Assembly: GCA_947482805.1 (NCBI GenBank)
Contig: CANKLK010000012.1
Location: 1 to 26,202, forward strand
Length of the DNA: 26,202 nucleotides
Direction of reading: 5' to 3'
DNA from: Flavobacteriaceae bacterium
Lineage (GTDB): Bacteria; Bacteroidota; Bacteroidia; Flavobacteriales; Flavobacteriaceae
Shown: positions 6,355-13,473 of the stretch, piece after piece
Position numbering within the stretch: position 1 is the first letter of the stretch
How the letters are laid out: each line of letters starts with the position of its first letter
Notes under the pieces: generated by a model
Seen by the model: only the letters and a program-made list of their open reading frames with translations
Told to the model about the DNA's origin: nothing
The model's database searches: none
Program-made: the position numbers and the translations under genes

Positions 6355-7824
6355 ATGAAAAAACGGAAACTATTTCTAAGCACTTTCCTAATTTATATTA
6401 ATGCCATAAATGGGCAAACAATTTCTAAATCTGAAGTTTTTAAAAACGAGCATGTAAAAATCAATGCATTTTCATTCTCTCCACAAAATGTACTTCCAGA
6501 AATAACAAGGGAGCATGGTATAAGAAGGTTTTATACCATGAATTTATCAAATGGAAAAATTGGCTGCTTATGGCAAGACAAAAACAATAAAGATATTTTA
6601 TTGACCAGTTATCAAGCAGATTTTACTGGACAAATTACAATTCCCTTAAAAAACACAGGAAAAGGGTTGCTACTCTCTGCCTGTACGGATGAGAAAGGAA
6701 ACATCTACTATGCGATAAGTTACAGCTCAAGTGAACCGCTAGATAGGGGGTTGAAATTTATGCTATACAAATACAGCAAAGAAGGTGTTCACATTGCTTC
6801 AAAATCCCACAATACTGATAAAGACGGTCTTAATATATATGATATTACCGAAAAATACATGAATACCATGCGATGTAAGAACGGACAATTATTAATGCTT
6901 ATAGAAAGACGATATCATGAAGGAATAGATGGCCTTAATCATCAAGGAGGATCAGCACTACTTTTTGAATCTACCCAGCTACGATTGATTAAAGACCTGG
7001 GGCAAACATCTGGTCACTCATTCGACAACTATCTAACGACATCAAACAACGGATTTATTGGAGCTGATCTTGGAGATAATTATCCAAGGGGGGTACATTT
7101 TCATGAGTTTAAATCTAAAGAAGAAACTGTAATTAAATCAAGCAAGGTAGTGTATACTTTTAAAACCGAACACAGTACGCGACCAAGCTACTCGACCGGA
7201 ATGCCATCATACCCTAAGTATACTGAAATAAGTAAGACGGGTAAAATATTCTATAAATGGTCGAATGATAATAGTACATACGGAGAAATTGGCGGTGTTG
7301 TTGAGGTTTCCGATGGTTATCTAATCTTTTTTACCGGAGAGCCTTCTCCTGAAGGTAAATCAATCGATAATTTCAGAGCTGGGAATTCTGAAGATCTAAG
7401 AAATGTAGGCTTTGTAAAAATTAGCAAGACATTCAACCAAGATGAAAAACCAATCCTTTCGAATGGGATAAATGAAAAAGGTGGATTCTATTCATTTGGC
7501 GGTCAATGGACTGATCAAGAAAACATTGGTATTGTTTGGCTAACCAACATTAAAAACACAACAGACCAAGGTGTAAGAAATTTAAAAACAGTAAAAATTG
7601 ATGAAAAAGTCATACTATTATGGGAGCAAACAACCAATTTAGGTGGTAAAACAAACATTTTATTGAAAGTCGACAAAAATGGAAAACCAATAGGGTCTGC
7701 AATTAATCTTGGAGATGTAATTACGCTCAATAGAAGAGACGATTTGATGGTGCTTAACGGAAAAATTTATCTGACAGGGAATCATTTGGGCCGATTGACA
7801 TTATTTGAATTTGGAGGTATATAG
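6355..7824 (+). CDS. Exported hypothetical protein, probable beta-propeller
   Basis: This 489-residue protein is the main gene of cassette 4. A signal peptide covers residues 1-21 (LFLSTFLIYINAINGQ), with a cleavage-like site before Q21. The mature part has repeated short beta-strand segments with Gly and Asp turns (GKIGCLWQDKNNKDILLTSYQ; GLLLSACTDEKGNIYYAIS; KTNILLKVDKNGKPIGSAINLG). This is like a propeller of sialidase or WD type, although no Asp-box motif is clearly repeated. There is no T9SS sorting domain, membrane segment or lipobox, so it is probably periplasmic. The cassette boundaries (TTATGCAT and GCATAAC) differ from its neighbours, which suggests a separate origin. Function is unknown. 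Confidence 0.8.
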   Translation: MKKRKLFLSTFLIYINAINGQTISKSEVFKNEHVKINAFSFSPQNVLPEITREHGIRRFYTMNLSNGKIGCLWQDKNNKDILLTSYQADFTGQITIPLKNTGKGLLLSACTDEKGNIYYAISYSSSEPLDRGLKFMLYKYSKEGVHIASKSHNTDKDGLNIYDITEKYMNTMRCKNGQLLMLIERRYHEGIDGLNHQGGSALLFESTQLRLIKDLGQTSGHSFDNYLTTSNNGFIGADLGDNYPRGVHFHEFKSKEETVIKSSKVVYTFKTEHSTRPSYSTGMPSYPKYTEISKTGKIFYKWSNDNSTYGEIGGVVEVSDGYLIFFTGEPSPEGKSIDNFRAGNSEDLRNVGFVKISKTFNQDEKPILSNGINEKGGFYSFGGQWTDQENIGIVWLTNIKNTTDQGVRNLKTVKIDEKVILLWEQTTNLGGKTNILLKVDKNGKPIGSAINLGDVITLNRRDDLMVLNGKIYLTGNHLGRLTLFEFGGI

Positions 7825-7831
7825 CAGCTGT

Positions 7832-7939
7832 ATGGATTCTACTAATCTTTTAAATCATACAATTATTGACAATACTTCAAATGACAAGATTACAATCCAA
7901 AAACGGTTCTTTTCCACAGAGCAGAGATGGAATTATTAG
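7832..7939 (+). CDS. Possible small ORF of 35 codons at the 3' end of cassette 4
   Basis: An ATG-started frame of 35 codons (MDSTNLLNHTIIDNTSN...) begins 7 bp after the stop of the exported protein and ends in TAG. Composition is plausible for a protein, but the length is within chance for AT-rich DNA and no ribosome-binding signal distinguishes it. It may equally be non-coding trailer: the cassette has about 180 bp between the main gene and attC site D, much longer than in most other cassettes. Confidence 0.2.
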   Translation: MDSTNLLNHTIIDNTSNDKITIQKRFFSTEQRWNY

Positions 7940-8002
7940 TAAAAAATGTATTTGAGTGATTGTTGAAAAACAATTATTAAGACAATTTAAGTTAAAAAGC
8001 GA

Positions 8003-8139
8003 ACGCATAACACGGGTTTTGCGTCAGGCGGGGGTGACGTACAAACCTGTAGCATAGTGCTTCAAATGAACTTTAGTAGTAAATTGAAATTTTGTGTTTC
8101 GACACCCGCCCGAACGCAAAGCCCAGAAACGTTAGCCGC
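8003..8139 (+). repeat. attC-like site D (cassette 4 / cassette 5)
   Basis: This 137-bp site runs from ACGCATAAC (8003-8011) to GTTAGCCGC (8131-8139). CGGGTTTTGCGTCAGGCGGG pairs with CCCGCCCGAACGCAAAGCCC. A small hairpin, GAAATTTTGTGTTTC (8086-8100), sits in the apical part. Neither outer box matches the other. Each matches the other end of its own cassette. Confidence 0.87.
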
Positions 8140-8205
8140 AAGCAAAGTGCAAAACCCCAAATATGCTAGTTTAATGAAAAATAACACAATACAATAACGA
8201 CAGAT

Positions 8206-8952
8206 ATGAAAAAAAATATTCAAATTTCAAAACAAGATGACTTCATGGAAAATCCAAAGACAAAATCTACTTTTCAGTTAATAACGAAAGTTATTGTTTT
8301 AGATAGTTTAATCTCCTTTTGGGTTAATATAAAAGAGGTAATATCAGTTTTCCAATTCTATCTAACTTATGGATTATTTCCAAATAAAAAACAAGTTGCC
8401 TTTGACCAACAATTGCTTTTTACAAAAAAGATTATAGGAATCTATTTACTTCTTTCTGTATTCAAAATAGTTTTATTAGAGTTATCTAAAGACCCATTAA
8501 ACGTGTCAAATTTAAAACAATATATAGCTGAAATATTTATTGTTATTTTTTATTATTTAGGAATAATCATATTTTGTTTATTAGGTAAACTGATAGCGTT
8601 CGTTTGCTATCGTAAACACAATAAAAGAGTAATAGAATCATATATGCTCGGAGAGTTTAATTTTCTTTTTTTGCTGTATTTTTTTTTGATTTTTTTTGGA
8701 ATAATAAAAATAGCTACAAACAATACTGATAATATGGCCGACAGTTTGGCAAGTAAGTTGAAATTGTTTTGTTTATTAACTTGGGTACATTCATTTTATT
8801 CTTACTTTCTAGTTTTCAAACAAAACATATCATTTGTGCGTTTCAAACGAACTCTCATAATATTCCCAATCATCATTGCAATTGTTATGTTTATAATATT
8901 ACTTTTTATTTCTACTTTTGATTCATTAAAATTTTTACAAAAATCAAATTAA
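8206..8952 (+). CDS. Multi-pass membrane protein of unknown function
   Basis: First gene of cassette 5, 248 residues. About five hydrophobic segments can be read: residues about 70-90 (IIGIYLLLSVFKIVLLEL), 105-132, 147-168 (FLFLLYFFLIFFGIIKIA), 185-205 and 213-236 (LIIFPIIIAIVMFIILLFI). The N-terminal about 65 residues are cytosolic-type, with no signal peptide. An in-frame ATG at 8245 (MENPKTKST) is an alternative start. The next gene, a PrsW-type intramembrane protease, begins 6 bp after the stop. The two are almost certainly one operon and may work together in the inner membrane, perhaps as protease and substrate or partner, but this is inference. The family was not recognised. Confidence 0.78.
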   Translation: MKKNIQISKQDDFMENPKTKSTFQLITKVIVLDSLISFWVNIKEVISVFQFYLTYGLFPNKKQVAFDQQLLFTKKIIGIYLLLSVFKIVLLELSKDPLNVSNLKQYIAEIFIVIFYYLGIIIFCLLGKLIAFVCYRKHNKRVIESYMLGEFNFLFLLYFFLIFFGIIKIATNNTDNMADSLASKLKLFCLLTWVHSFYSYFLVFKQNISFVRFKRTLIIFPIIIAIVMFIILLFISTFDSLKFLQKSN

Positions 8953-8958
8953 ATTATT

Positions 8959-9669
8959 ATGTTAGTAATTTTATTATCAGCCATTTTTCCAGTAATTATT
9001 TTTCTGTTTTTTATTTATCGGAAGGATACAGAAAAAGAACCTCCAATACTACTTGTAAAATGTTTTTTATGGGGCTGTGTTATAACCTTACCAATAATAC
9101 TAATAGAATTAGTATTAGATCACTTAAATATTTTTAATTCTGCACTTTTGCATTCTTTCTACAATGCATTTGTAGTTGCTTCATTTGTTGAGGAAGGTTT
9201 CAAATTCCTTTGTCTTTACTGGATTATTTGGAAGCGCAAAGAGTTTAACCAATATTTTGATGGAATTATTTATGCTGTTTTTGTATCCCTTGGATTTGCA
9301 TTTATTGAAAATATTGGCTACATATTTCAAAATGGGTTCGGTGCTGCAATTATGAGGGCAATATTATCAGTACCAGGGCATGGTTTGTTTGGTGTAATAA
9401 TGGGATACTTTTTTTCACTTGCAAGATTTTCAGAAATAGAAAAAAAGTGGAAATTTTTGTGGTTAAGCTTCCTCATACCTTTTTTGTTTCATGGATTATA
9501 TGATTTTTTACTTTTTTACATTGAGAAAAGTGGTGATAATATCGGATTTGTTTTGTTGTTATTTGCCATGTTTGTTATAGTAATGGTATTTCTGTGGCAC
9601 TACGGAATTAGATACGTAAAAAAACATTATGCAAATGACAAAGAGAATAATTTAAAATATAAAACATGA
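8959..9669 (+). CDS. PrsW-family intramembrane metalloprotease
   Basis: Second gene of cassette 5, 236 residues with about seven membrane segments. It carries the PrsW signature: RKDTEKEPP after the first helix (residues 21-29), the glutamate pair E78-E79 with K82 (FVEEGFKF), E117-N118 (FIENIGY), H141 (PGHGLFGVIMGYF) and H178...D182 (FHGLYDF). These are the conserved intramembrane residues of the PrsW branch of the CAAX-protease/APH-1 superfamily. Bacillus PrsW cleaves an anti-sigma factor to start a stress response. The substrate here is unknown; the co-encoded membrane protein at 8206-8952 is the obvious candidate partner. Family assignment is strong; the proteolytic role in this cassette is inferred. 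Confidence 0.9.
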   Translation: MLVILLSAIFPVIIFLFFIYRKDTEKEPPILLVKCFLWGCVITLPIILIELVLDHLNIFNSALLHSFYNAFVVASFVEEGFKFLCLYWIIWKRKEFNQYFDGIIYAVFVSLGFAFIENIGYIFQNGFGAAIMRAILSVPGHGLFGVIMGYFFSLARFSEIEKKWKFLWLSFLIPFLFHGLYDFLLFYIEKSGDNIGFVLLLFAMFVIVMVFLWHYGIRYVKKHYANDKENNLKYKT

Positions 9670-9685
9670 ATGATAATTAGTGCCA

Positions 9686-9799
9686 GCGGCTAACACGGCA
9701 TCTAGCTCCATTTTGCTTTTATGATAAGGCTAAGGCTGCGCCTATGCGCCATGATATTAAGGTAAGCAAAACGGAGCCAATGCCGGGCACGTTATGGGC
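9686..9799 (+). repeat. attC-like site E (cassette 5 / cassette 6)
   Basis: This 114-bp site runs from GCGGCTAAC (9686-9694) to GTTATGGGC (9791-9799). CGGCATCTAGCTCCATTTTG pairs with CAAAACGGAGCCAATGCCGG. The opening box is the reverse complement of the cassette's own start, GTTAGCCGC at site D, and does not match the closing box here. Confidence 0.87.
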
Positions 9800-9903
9800 A
9801 AGTTTATGAAACGACAACCAAACGGAAACAGACAGACAAAAGAACCAGCAAAGGTCAACTTTGATAGTTAATAATTTACATTTCGTAAAATTGGCAAACA
9901 TAG

Positions 9904-9963
9904 GTGGAGACCAGAACCCACTCAAAAAAACGGGGCGTATTCTGAAAAGCCAGATGAGTAAGA
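9904..9963 (+). promoter_or_regulatory. Conserved cassette leader element, copy 2
   Basis: GTGGAGACCAGAACCCACTC, A7 and C are identical to copy 1 at 4533. The end CTGAAAAGCCAGATGAGTAA is nearly the same. The insert hairpin of copy 1 is missing. GTGG/CCAC, ACTC/GAGT and TCTG/CAGA can pair. It lies 22 bp before the lipoprotein start. Confidence 0.5.
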
Positions 9964-9984
9964 TTTAAATTTAAATAAATAAAA

Positions 9985-10836
9985 ATGAAAAAAGTAACGA
10001 AAATAATAGCGACTCTTTTTGTTGCATCATTAATCTTGACAAGTTGTGGTGGAAATTCAAAAGAAGGTGAACCGCAAGATAAACCAAACGAAAATGTTAA
10101 AAAGCCAGATCCAAACATAATTTACTCTTTAAAGGACGCATTGGCAAGTGATTTTATTAAAATATCAGCAGATGGTAATGGCACTTATCGTAATATTCGA
10201 TTAAATTTAGAAAATAAATCCGACGCTAGTTGTAAGCTTACGCTTCCCGCTGGGATATATTTTGAAAACCCAGATGACAAAGCACAAAGTCTTATAACCG
10301 CAAAAAAAATAGAGATTATAACATTGAATGACAAACAAAAATTCAGCCTAGATGTACCCTCATTTTGTACCAATGTTCAGCAAAGTGTTCCCGGATTATT
10401 AAAAAACTGGAATCATAATCCAAATTATAATGGTGGATTAGATGAGGTTATCGAGTTTTATGGTAAATATGAAAAGGGTATCAACGAATGGTTAGAGAAA
10501 AAAAATAAAGAATTTTCAGATGAAAATAAACGGATGCTCTTTTTTCAAACAGTTATTTGGTATCATGAAGGTGCTCAATATCAAGAAATACTAGCTATGT
10601 TGAAAAATGATGTTTTCAAAAATGATATTGAACAGGCTAAAGTGTGGTTGGACGAGATTCATAAAGAAGCTTCTGAATTAGCTAAATTGATTAAAGAACG
10701 AGATTTAGAAAAAATTAAAACATGGCTTAAAGAAAAAACCTTGGAATTAATCCCAACTTCTGAACAAATTGATGAAGCGGTTGATAAAGGGAAAGAAAAG
10801 ATTAATAATATTCGAAAAAGACTTAGGAATAAGTAA
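9985..10836 (+). CDS. Lipoprotein of unknown function
   Basis: This is the only gene of cassette 6, 283 residues. A lipoprotein signal peptide ends in the lipobox LTSC with C21 (LFVASLILTSCGGNSK). The following GGNSKEGEPQDKPNENVKKPDPN is a flexible linker, and no clear surface-export signal such as SDDD/SDDE stands right after the cysteine. Residues about 45-125 look like a small beta domain with cysteines in NKSDASCKL and VPSFCTN. Residues 150-283 are strongly helical and charged (EQAKVWLDEIHKEASELAKLIKERDLEKIKTWLKEK), probably coiled coil. The family was not recognised. It is preceded by a conserved leader element and followed within 6 bp by site F. Confidence 0.82.
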   Translation: MKKVTKIIATLFVASLILTSCGGNSKEGEPQDKPNENVKKPDPNIIYSLKDALASDFIKISADGNGTYRNIRLNLENKSDASCKLTLPAGIYFENPDDKAQSLITAKKIEIITLNDKQKFSLDVPSFCTNVQQSVPGLLKNWNHNPNYNGGLDEVIEFYGKYEKGINEWLEKKNKEFSDENKRMLFFQTVIWYHEGAQYQEILAMLKNDVFKNDIEQAKVWLDEIHKEASELAKLIKERDLEKIKTWLKEKTLELIPTSEQIDEAVDKGKEKINNIRKRLRNK

Positions 10837-10841
10837 AACCA

Positions 10842-10975
10842 GCCCATAACAGCGCATTCGCAAAACCGGGGTTACTCATCACGTTTGAAAGATTCCGGTT
10901 TTGTGCTATATTTGGGTTCGCAGATGTATTTCGGAAAAAGTCCCCGGCTTCGCAAATGCGCAGAACGTTATGGGC
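10842..10975 (+). repeat. attC-like site F (cassette 6 / cassette 7)
   Basis: This 134-bp site runs from GCCCATAAC (10842-10850) to GTTATGGGC (10967-10975). The inner arms are AGCGCATTCGCAAAACCGGGG against CCCCGGCTTCGCAAATGCGC. It starts 5 bp after the lipoprotein stop. Confidence 0.87.
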
Positions 10976-11063
10976 AAGTTGAACAAACATAGCAATAAAC
11001 AAGAGAGCCACAAAAAGCCGGAATTGACTAATCATAACAGCATTTTTTAACTGACCAAAAAAA

Positions 11064-11122
11064 GTGGAGTCGAGAAAACCACAAAAAAACAGCGAGGATT
11101 CTGAAAATCGATAAGAGTAGTA
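11064..11122 (+). promoter_or_regulatory. Conserved cassette leader element, copy 3 (divergent)
   Basis: GTGGAGTCGAGAAAACCAC, A7 and C, followed by GGATTCTGAAAATCGATAAG and AGTAG, align with copies 1 and 2. GTGG/CCAC pairing is kept, but the ACTC strand is lost. It lies 20 bp before the start of the 666-residue exported protein. Divergence with retention of the stem suggests a selected element, though three copies are few. Confidence 0.42.
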
Positions 11123-11141
11123 AAAACAAATCCAAAATCTA

Positions 11142-13142
11142 ATGAAAAAAAGATACAAAAAGAATACTAAAAACAATTTCTTGATAAGTAGTTTATTGAT
11201 TATTTTTTCTAGTTTTTTTATCATATCACCATCATCAGCACAGATCACTTCTAACAAATGTGAACTAAGTGGAAACCTTTTTTATAACAATTGTACAAAG
11301 TACTATGGTGACTGTCAAGATAATAAGGCAAATGGTTGGGGGGAACTATACCTTAACAACAATAATACTTTAAGGGGTTTATTCGTTAATAATAAGGTTC
11401 AAAATTTTTATATTGAATATTACTCGGCTGCAAATAATAAGTTAACTATTGGACCAAATAGAGAATCGGCTCTTCATGGACCGTGTATAAGTATCTCAAA
11501 CGAATATGTTTCTTTAGCTAACTACGAAAATGGACAATATCGAGGGAATGGTGATTTATTTCAAATTCCTCCACCAAATTATAATTATAATGGGATTTTT
11601 TGTGATCCAGATGGATATAGTGTAAAGGATAATAGTCAAAGTAATTTGATTCCTAACACGTCTTTGGTGATTTATACATCAGCTCGGGAATATAATACTA
11701 GGGGTGATAGAAAATACTGGGTTTCTGTGGTTGATTTATCTTCAAATAAGTTAATTAAAAAATTCGGCTCCTACGAAAAGCCTCTAACGATAAATAATGC
11801 TCCTTTATTTATTGGTTTTACTAAAGAAAATAAACCTATTTACAATTATTCAGGTAAATATTTTCAATTTGAAATTATGAGTGGAATAGTTAAACCATTA
11901 AGTAAATTACCATTGGAAATGATATCAAAAAATAATCAGATAGAAACAATAAAGAAAACATCATACAAAGATTTAGGCTCAATCAGTGGCTGGGGCCTTG
12001 ATAAATATAAAATTCTGAAGGATAGCTCTTATGTTAAGATTTTTAATAGTAAAATTTATTTAGAAAGTGTTAAAAACTTTAAAAGCGAAAGAGGGTCCGG
12101 TTCAAGTTTAGTTATGTTTAATAATAAAAATGAAATAATAAATAGCTTAGAACTACCTGATTACAATATTATTGATTTTGATATTGATGAACAAAATGAA
12201 AGAATTGCATTATCATATGGTGGAAAGGATTCAATTTGTTTGTCATATTATGATTTGAAAACTTTTAAACTTATTTCAAATGTATTTACACGTAATGGTG
12301 GATATCCCGGTGAAGTTAAGTTTTCTAAATCAGGAACTTATTTATTGTACAAGTTAAATCGTGGAACTGCTATTTATTTGGGTAATAAATTATATTACGG
12401 TATTGAAGGTGACTTATATGACTTAAATAACGATGAAAATGTTGTTATTTCTAATAGTGGAAATAATGTATTTGCTTATGATATTGAAAAGAAAACAATT
12501 ATTTGGACTCATCCTATTGGTGATGATTATATAAATACAAAATTCTTTAATGTAGAAAATAAAATTTACATCATTAGTGGTCGAGCACTATCATGGGAAG
12601 GATATAAAGTTAAAGAAAATGGGATTAAATTAATTTCTTTCATAATGCCTAAACCTCTTTTCTCGATACAAGAATTTGTGAAAAAACCTGAAGAAACCTT
12701 TATTAAGGTTAATATTACGAAAGATAAAAAAATAGATAGTAATAATTTAACTGAAAAGTCAAAAAGTCAAATTAAAAAAGCCGATGATGATTTATTTAGT
12801 AATTATTTAGCATTAATGTTATTATCTGCAATATTTGAAAGTTCCAATAAATATTCAGGAAGTACATATCAATCTGCTGCAAGTAGTTCTTCATTAAACA
12901 ATAAAAGTTCAAAATGTAATGAAAAGTTTAAGTTTAGGATATGGAAAGGTGGACAATATCCAAGTGGAAAGTATTGGGGTGGATGGGCTGATGAAGAAAC
13001 TTCAAAAGCAGGGTATGTAAAATGCCCTAGTTGTAATGGATATGGTGTGAATTGGGATTATGATAATAATGAGGGACGTCCACGATCTAAAAAATGCTAT
13101 AATAATTCTTGTAATGGAGGTTGGATAACTTGCAATCATTAA
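11142..13142 (+). CDS. Large exported protein with MORN-like start and Cys-rich tail
   Basis: Main gene of cassette 7, 666 residues. A long N-terminal signal (residues 1-34, NNFLISSLLIIFSSFFIISPSSAQ) predicts export. Residues 56-85 (YGDCQDNKANGWGELYLNNN) look like one degenerate MORN repeat. Residues about 150-530 have repeated beta-strand segments, consistent with a propeller (IIDFDIDEQNERIALSYGGKDS; VKFSKSGTYLLYKLN; NVFAYDIEKKTIIWTHPIG). A Ser/Asn-rich linker leads to a C-terminal cysteine cluster, C628PSC631NGYG and C652YNNSC657NGGWITC664. It resembles the CxxCxGxG zinc fingers of DnaJ, which is unusual on an exported protein. The family was not recognised. An out-of-frame coding-like stretch follows at 13169-13261. 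Confidence 0.82.
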   Translation: MKKRYKKNTKNNFLISSLLIIFSSFFIISPSSAQITSNKCELSGNLFYNNCTKYYGDCQDNKANGWGELYLNNNNTLRGLFVNNKVQNFYIEYYSAANNKLTIGPNRESALHGPCISISNEYVSLANYENGQYRGNGDLFQIPPPNYNYNGIFCDPDGYSVKDNSQSNLIPNTSLVIYTSAREYNTRGDRKYWVSVVDLSSNKLIKKFGSYEKPLTINNAPLFIGFTKENKPIYNYSGKYFQFEIMSGIVKPLSKLPLEMISKNNQIETIKKTSYKDLGSISGWGLDKYKILKDSSYVKIFNSKIYLESVKNFKSERGSGSSLVMFNNKNEIINSLELPDYNIIDFDIDEQNERIALSYGGKDSICLSYYDLKTFKLISNVFTRNGGYPGEVKFSKSGTYLLYKLNRGTAIYLGNKLYYGIEGDLYDLNNDENVVISNSGNNVFAYDIEKKTIIWTHPIGDDYINTKFFNVENKIYIISGRALSWEGYKVKENGIKLISFIMPKPLFSIQEFVKKPEETFIKVNITKDKKIDSNNLTEKSKSQIKKADDDLFSNYLALMLLSAIFESSNKYSGSTYQSAASSSSLNNKSSKCNEKFKFRIWKGGQYPSGKYWGGWADEETSKAGYVKCPSCNGYGVNWDYDNNEGRPRSKKCYNNSCNGGWITCNH

Positions 13143-13168
13143 AACAATAACATATTTAGTTAAAGACT

Positions 13169-13261
13169 GTAGAAAAAAATCCTGGACGAATTGACTATTC
13201 GGCAGTTGCAAAATCTGATACTTATAAAGGTGGTGCTGGATTTTTATCGCTATTTTATTAA
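13169..13261 (+). pseudogene. Possible remnant of a coding sequence without start
   Basis: The frame from 13169 reads VEKNPGRIDYSAVAKSDTYK and continues GGAGFLSLFY before TAA (13259-13261). Its composition looks protein-like, but no ATG, GTG or TTG with a plausible ribosome site opens it: a TAG interrupts the frame at about 13160. It could be the tail of a gene lost in this cassette or the old C-terminus of the preceding protein after a frameshift. The stretch is short and chance cannot be excluded. Confidence 0.25.
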
Positions 13262-13265
13262 TCCA

Positions 13266-13395
13266 GCCCATAACAGCAGTTACACAAGATGCAAGGATTT
13301 AGTGGAATTACCGTTTCGCAACGAACTTTTTATTTAAATAGAAAATATGCAGTCACGAAGCCTTGCACCTCGAGTAGCTGCAGAACGTTATGGGT
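13266..13395 (+). repeat. attC-like site G (cassette 7 / cassette 8), hybrid outer boxes
   Basis: This 130-bp site runs from GCCCATAAC (13266-13274) to GTTATGGGT (13387-13395). AGTTACACAAGATGCAAGG pairs with the CCTTGCACCTCGAGTAGCTG side through CAAG/CTTG-type segments, a weaker arm match than in other sites. The closing box continues TTATGGGTAATTT, matched by TACCCATAAC 4 kb downstream at site H. Confidence 0.82.
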
Positions 13396-13473
13396 AATTT
13401 ATCGGACTATTGATAATTTTATAAATTGTAATTGAAAATAATCATAAAAAACTGATTGAAAGATTTTTAAAAT

